Assembly (NCBI GenBank): GCA_013202725.1
Contig: JABMRH010000225.1
Coordinates: 1-25,260 of the forward strand
From: Desulfobacteraceae bacterium
Lineage (GTDB): Bacteria; Desulfobacterota; Desulfobacteria; Desulfobacterales; ETH-SRB1
DNA: 25,260 nt
Direction: 5' to 3'
The position numbers and the translations under genes are program-made. The notes beneath the pieces were generated by a model, which was not told the origin of the DNA, ran no database searches, and saw nothing but the letters and a program-made list of their open reading frames with translations. This document shows positions 23,205 through 25,260 of the stretch, piece after piece (within the stretch, counting starts at the first letter, position 1; every line of letters begins with the position of its first letter).

Positions 23205-24536
23205 ATGTTTGATAATTTAACCGACAAGCTTACGTCTGTCTTTAAAAAGCTAAAAGGACACGGCAAACTAACGGAAAAAAATATTGAAGAGGGCTTAAAG
23301 GAAATACGCATAGCCCTTCTTGAGGCCGATGTCCACTATAAGGTTGTAAAAAAACTGATTGCAGACATAAAGGAGCGCGCCGTCGGTCGGGAGGTCATGG
23401 CGAGTCTGACGCCAGGCCAGCAGGTTGTAAAAATAGTCAATGATGAGCTGACACAGCTTATGGGTTCCAGTTATGAGGACTTGCGCCTGTCCGGTTCGCA
23501 TCCGGTGTCTGTTATGCTGGTTGGCCTGCAGGGTTCCGGCAAAACAACTACAGCAGGCAAGCTGTCTGTTTTATTAAGAAAAAGAGGGAAAAAGCCGTAT
23601 CTGGTTCCGGCGGATGTTTACCGCCCGGCAGCTATTGATCAGCTAATAAAAATTGGTGGGCAACTTGCTGTCCCGGTATTCCCGTCAAACGTGGAAATGA
23701 ATCCGGTTCAGATCTGCCGGGAGGCCAGGGCAGCGGCACATCAGGAAGGGTATGACACTCTGCTCATCGATACTGCGGGACGCCTGCATGTTGATGACGA
23801 GTTGATGGCCGAACTTTCACACATAAAGGAGGCTGTCCAACCATCCGACATACTTCTTGTGGCCGATGCAATGACAGGCCAGGATGCTGTTAATATTGCA
23901 AAATCATTTGATGAGGCTCTTGATATCGGCGGCGTTATTCTTACCAAGATGGATGGTGACGCCCGTGGCGGAGCAGCTATTTCCATAAAGTCAATAACAG
24001 GCAAACCCATAAAGTTCATAGGAGTTGGTGAAAAACTCAGTGAACTGGAAACCTTTCATCCTGACAGGATGTCCTCAAAAATACTGGGCATGGGGGATGT
24101 GCTTACAATTATTGAAAAAGCCCAGTCAATGATTGATCACGAAGAAGCGGTTGAGCTTGAAAAGAAGCTTAGAAAAAGCCAATTTACATTAGATGACTTT
24201 CGTAATCAGATGGCTCAAATACGCAAGATGGGCTCGCTTAACGATCTTTTAAAAATGATGCCCGGTATCGGCAACAACAAACATCTCAAAAATTTTAAAT
24301 TAGATGAAAAGGAGTTTGTCAGAGCCGAAGCTATCATTAGTTCAATGACGTTCCAGGAACGGCGTCAACATACAATAATAAATGGGCAGCGACGAAAAAG
24401 AATTGCCAGAGGCAGCGGAGCAACTGTTCAGGATATAAACAGGCTGCTTAAAAATTATACCCAGGTTATGAAGATGATTAAGAAATACAACAAAGGCGGC
24501 ATGCGCGGGATAAGCCGGGGCATGCTGCCGATTTAA
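23205..24536 (+). CDS. ffh: Signal recognition particle protein Ffh (SRP54)
   Basis: A 443-residue Ffh, the GTPase that with 4.5S RNA takes nascent membrane proteins to FtsY and the Sec translocon. An N-domain (MFDNLTDKL, a helical bundle) comes first. The G-domain follows, with P-loop GLQGSGKTTTAGKL, DTAGRLHVD, TKMDGDARGG and the GVGEKLSELE loop. The methionine-rich M-domain ends with RGSG-type RNA-binding sequence (RIARGSGATVQDINRLLK) and MKMIKKYNKGGM. ATG 23205 is chosen over an in-frame TTG at 23193, because MFDNL is the usual N-terminus. It is followed by rpsP after 12 bp. Confidence 0.97.
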   Translation: MFDNLTDKLTSVFKKLKGHGKLTEKNIEEGLKEIRIALLEADVHYKVVKKLIADIKERAVGREVMASLTPGQQVVKIVNDELTQLMGSSYEDLRLSGSHPVSVMLVGLQGSGKTTTAGKLSVLLRKRGKKPYLVPADVYRPAAIDQLIKIGGQLAVPVFPSNVEMNPVQICREARAAAHQEGYDTLLIDTAGRLHVDDELMAELSHIKEAVQPSDILLVADAMTGQDAVNIAKSFDEALDIGGVILTKMDGDARGGAAISIKSITGKPIKFIGVGEKLSELETFHPDRMSSKILGMGDVLTIIEKAQSMIDHEEAVELEKKLRKSQFTLDDFRNQMAQIRKMGSLNDLLKMMPGIGNNKHLKNFKLDEKEFVRAEAIISSMTFQERRQHTIINGQRRKRIARGSGATVQDINRLLKNYTQVMKMIKKYNKGGMRGISRGMLPI

Positions 24537-24548
24537 AGGAGAAAAGAG

Positions 24549-24812
24549 ATGTCGGTTAAAATCAGACTGGCCAGATTCGGTGCAAAAAAAAGACCAATTT
24601 ATCGAATTGTAGTAGCTGACAGTAAAAGTCCAAGGGATGGAAAGTTCCTGGAGACCGTCGGCACATATAACCCATTGCTTGATCCTGTTGAGGTTTCATT
24701 CAAGGGTGAGCGTGTAAGGTACTGGATAGACCAGGGAGCTATTCTTACAGACACTGTAAAAAATCTTTTAAAAAAAGAAGATTTTTTTGCAAATAAGGAG
24801 ACGGAGCTATGA
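24549..24812 (+). CDS. rpsP: 30S ribosomal protein S16
   Basis: An 87-residue S16, needed for 30S assembly. It shows the standard start MSVKIRLARFGAKKRPIYRI, then VADSKSPRDGKFLETVGTYNP and WIDQGAILTDTVKNLL. AAAGGAG precedes the ATG. The stop overlaps the khpA start in an ATGA, indicating translational coupling. Confidence 0.97.
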   Translation: MSVKIRLARFGAKKRPIYRIVVADSKSPRDGKFLETVGTYNPLLDPVEVSFKGERVRYWIDQGAILTDTVKNLLKKEDFFANKETEL

Positions 24813-25039
24813 AAGATCTGATAAAATACATTGCACAAGCGCTGGTTGACAATCCGGATCAGGTAGAGGTTTCAGAGGTAGAGGGTAACCAGACCTCGGT
24901 TTTAGAACTTAAAGTAGCCAAAGAGGATTTAGGCAAAGTTATCGGCAAGCAAGGCCGCACTGCACGGGCAATGCGTACTATATTAAGCGCTTCTTCCGCC
25001 AAGATAAAAAAACGCACGGTCCTTGAAATTATAGAATGA
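24809..25039 (+). CDS. khpA: KH-domain RNA-binding protein KhpA
   Basis: A 76-residue single KH-domain protein (KhpA/YlqC), usually encoded between rpsP and rimM. The GxxG RNA-binding loop is GKVIGKQGRTARAMRTIL. It overlaps rpsP by four bases. In other bacteria KhpA pairs with KhpB (EloR/Jag) and affects cell elongation and small-RNA networks. Its TGA stop (25037-25039) is the first three bases of a dispersed repeat. The expected rimM-trmD genes do not follow directly inside the window. Confidence 0.95.
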   Translation: MKDLIKYIAQALVDNPDQVEVSEVEGNQTSVLELKVAKEDLGKVIGKQGRTARAMRTILSASSAKIKKRTVLEIIE

Positions 25040-25260
25040 GACCTTTGAAAAATGCTCAATTTTGATCAATATCAAGGCGCGTGAGAATTTTAACCGCAGG
25101 AATACATTGAGTATTTAGAGGCTTAAAATTTGAGTCTGACGAAGAGATGGGCGAAAAAAACAATTTTCGTTCAGGCACGAACTAACCTCCATACCTTATC
25201 GGTCACAACAAATGTCCATCCAGATACGAATAACTCCATAAAAAAAGCTCCCACTGAAAC
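25037..25260. repeat. Dispersed repeat element at the right edge
   Basis: It begins TGAGACCTTTGAAAAA (25037-25052), the exact reverse complement of the right end of the element at 15765-15780. No convincing gene is seen to the window end. A short minus-strand frame open from the edge (MELFVSGWTFVVTDKVWRL, stopping near 25174) may be part of the repeat or the tail of a gene outside the window. Its far boundary cannot be seen. Confidence 0.5.

Overview
The window looks like chromosome from a sulfate-reducing deltaproteobacterium of the Desulfobacterota, probably Desulfobacteraceae-like. The main evidence is a dissimilatory sulfite reductase locus, dsrA-dsrB-dsrD followed by a CbiA/DsrN-type amidase. 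DsrD marks the reductive form of the pathway. Base composition is moderate and AT-rich between genes. Most of the remaining genes are bacterial housekeeping genes in compact co-directional groups.

Region 1 (1-7.9 kb). At the left edge, on the minus strand, lie a truncated secreted protein resembling a lytic transglycosylase and a PHP-family histidinol phosphatase. A plus-strand group follows: radA, rlmE and yebC. It runs tail to tail into a minus-strand lolA-nadA pair. A divergent region with a near-consensus promoter then leads into ptsH and ptsI, which form an incomplete, probably regulatory, phosphotransferase system, and on to smpB.

Region 2 (8.5-13.4 kb). The tmRNA gene ssrA follows its protein partner smpB. 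It lies tail to tail, 5 bp apart, with dsrN. On the minus strand the transcription order is dsrA, dsrB, dsrD, dsrN. All eight cysteines expected to hold the siroheme-coupled clusters of DsrAB are present. A strong hairpin separates dsrB from dsrD. A GC-rich palindrome has been inserted in frame into the linker between the two domains of DsrN.

Region 3 (13.4-17.2 kb) is the most interesting part. Immediately upstream of dsrA, and reading the same way, is a cassette of a YcaO-family ATP-dependent enzyme, a TPR protein and an unrecognised 393-residue protein. YcaO enzymes activate peptide backbone amides, or assist sulfur insertion, so a link to maturation of the sulfite-reduction machinery is a testable hypothesis. 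It is not demonstrated here.

Region 4 (17.3-25.3 kb). In order: a small unknown protein with a dihydrodipicolinate-synthase-family aldolase; a convergent YkgJ-type cysteine-cluster protein; a PPC/DUF296 protein; ilvE; a eukaryotic-type UDP-glucose pyrophosphorylase; and the ffh-rpsP-khpA group. The last gene ends exactly at the start of a dispersed repeat that fills the right edge.

Several families of short palindromic or composite repeats sit between genes. No insertion-sequence transposase, CRISPR array, prophage gene or canonical tRNA was seen.
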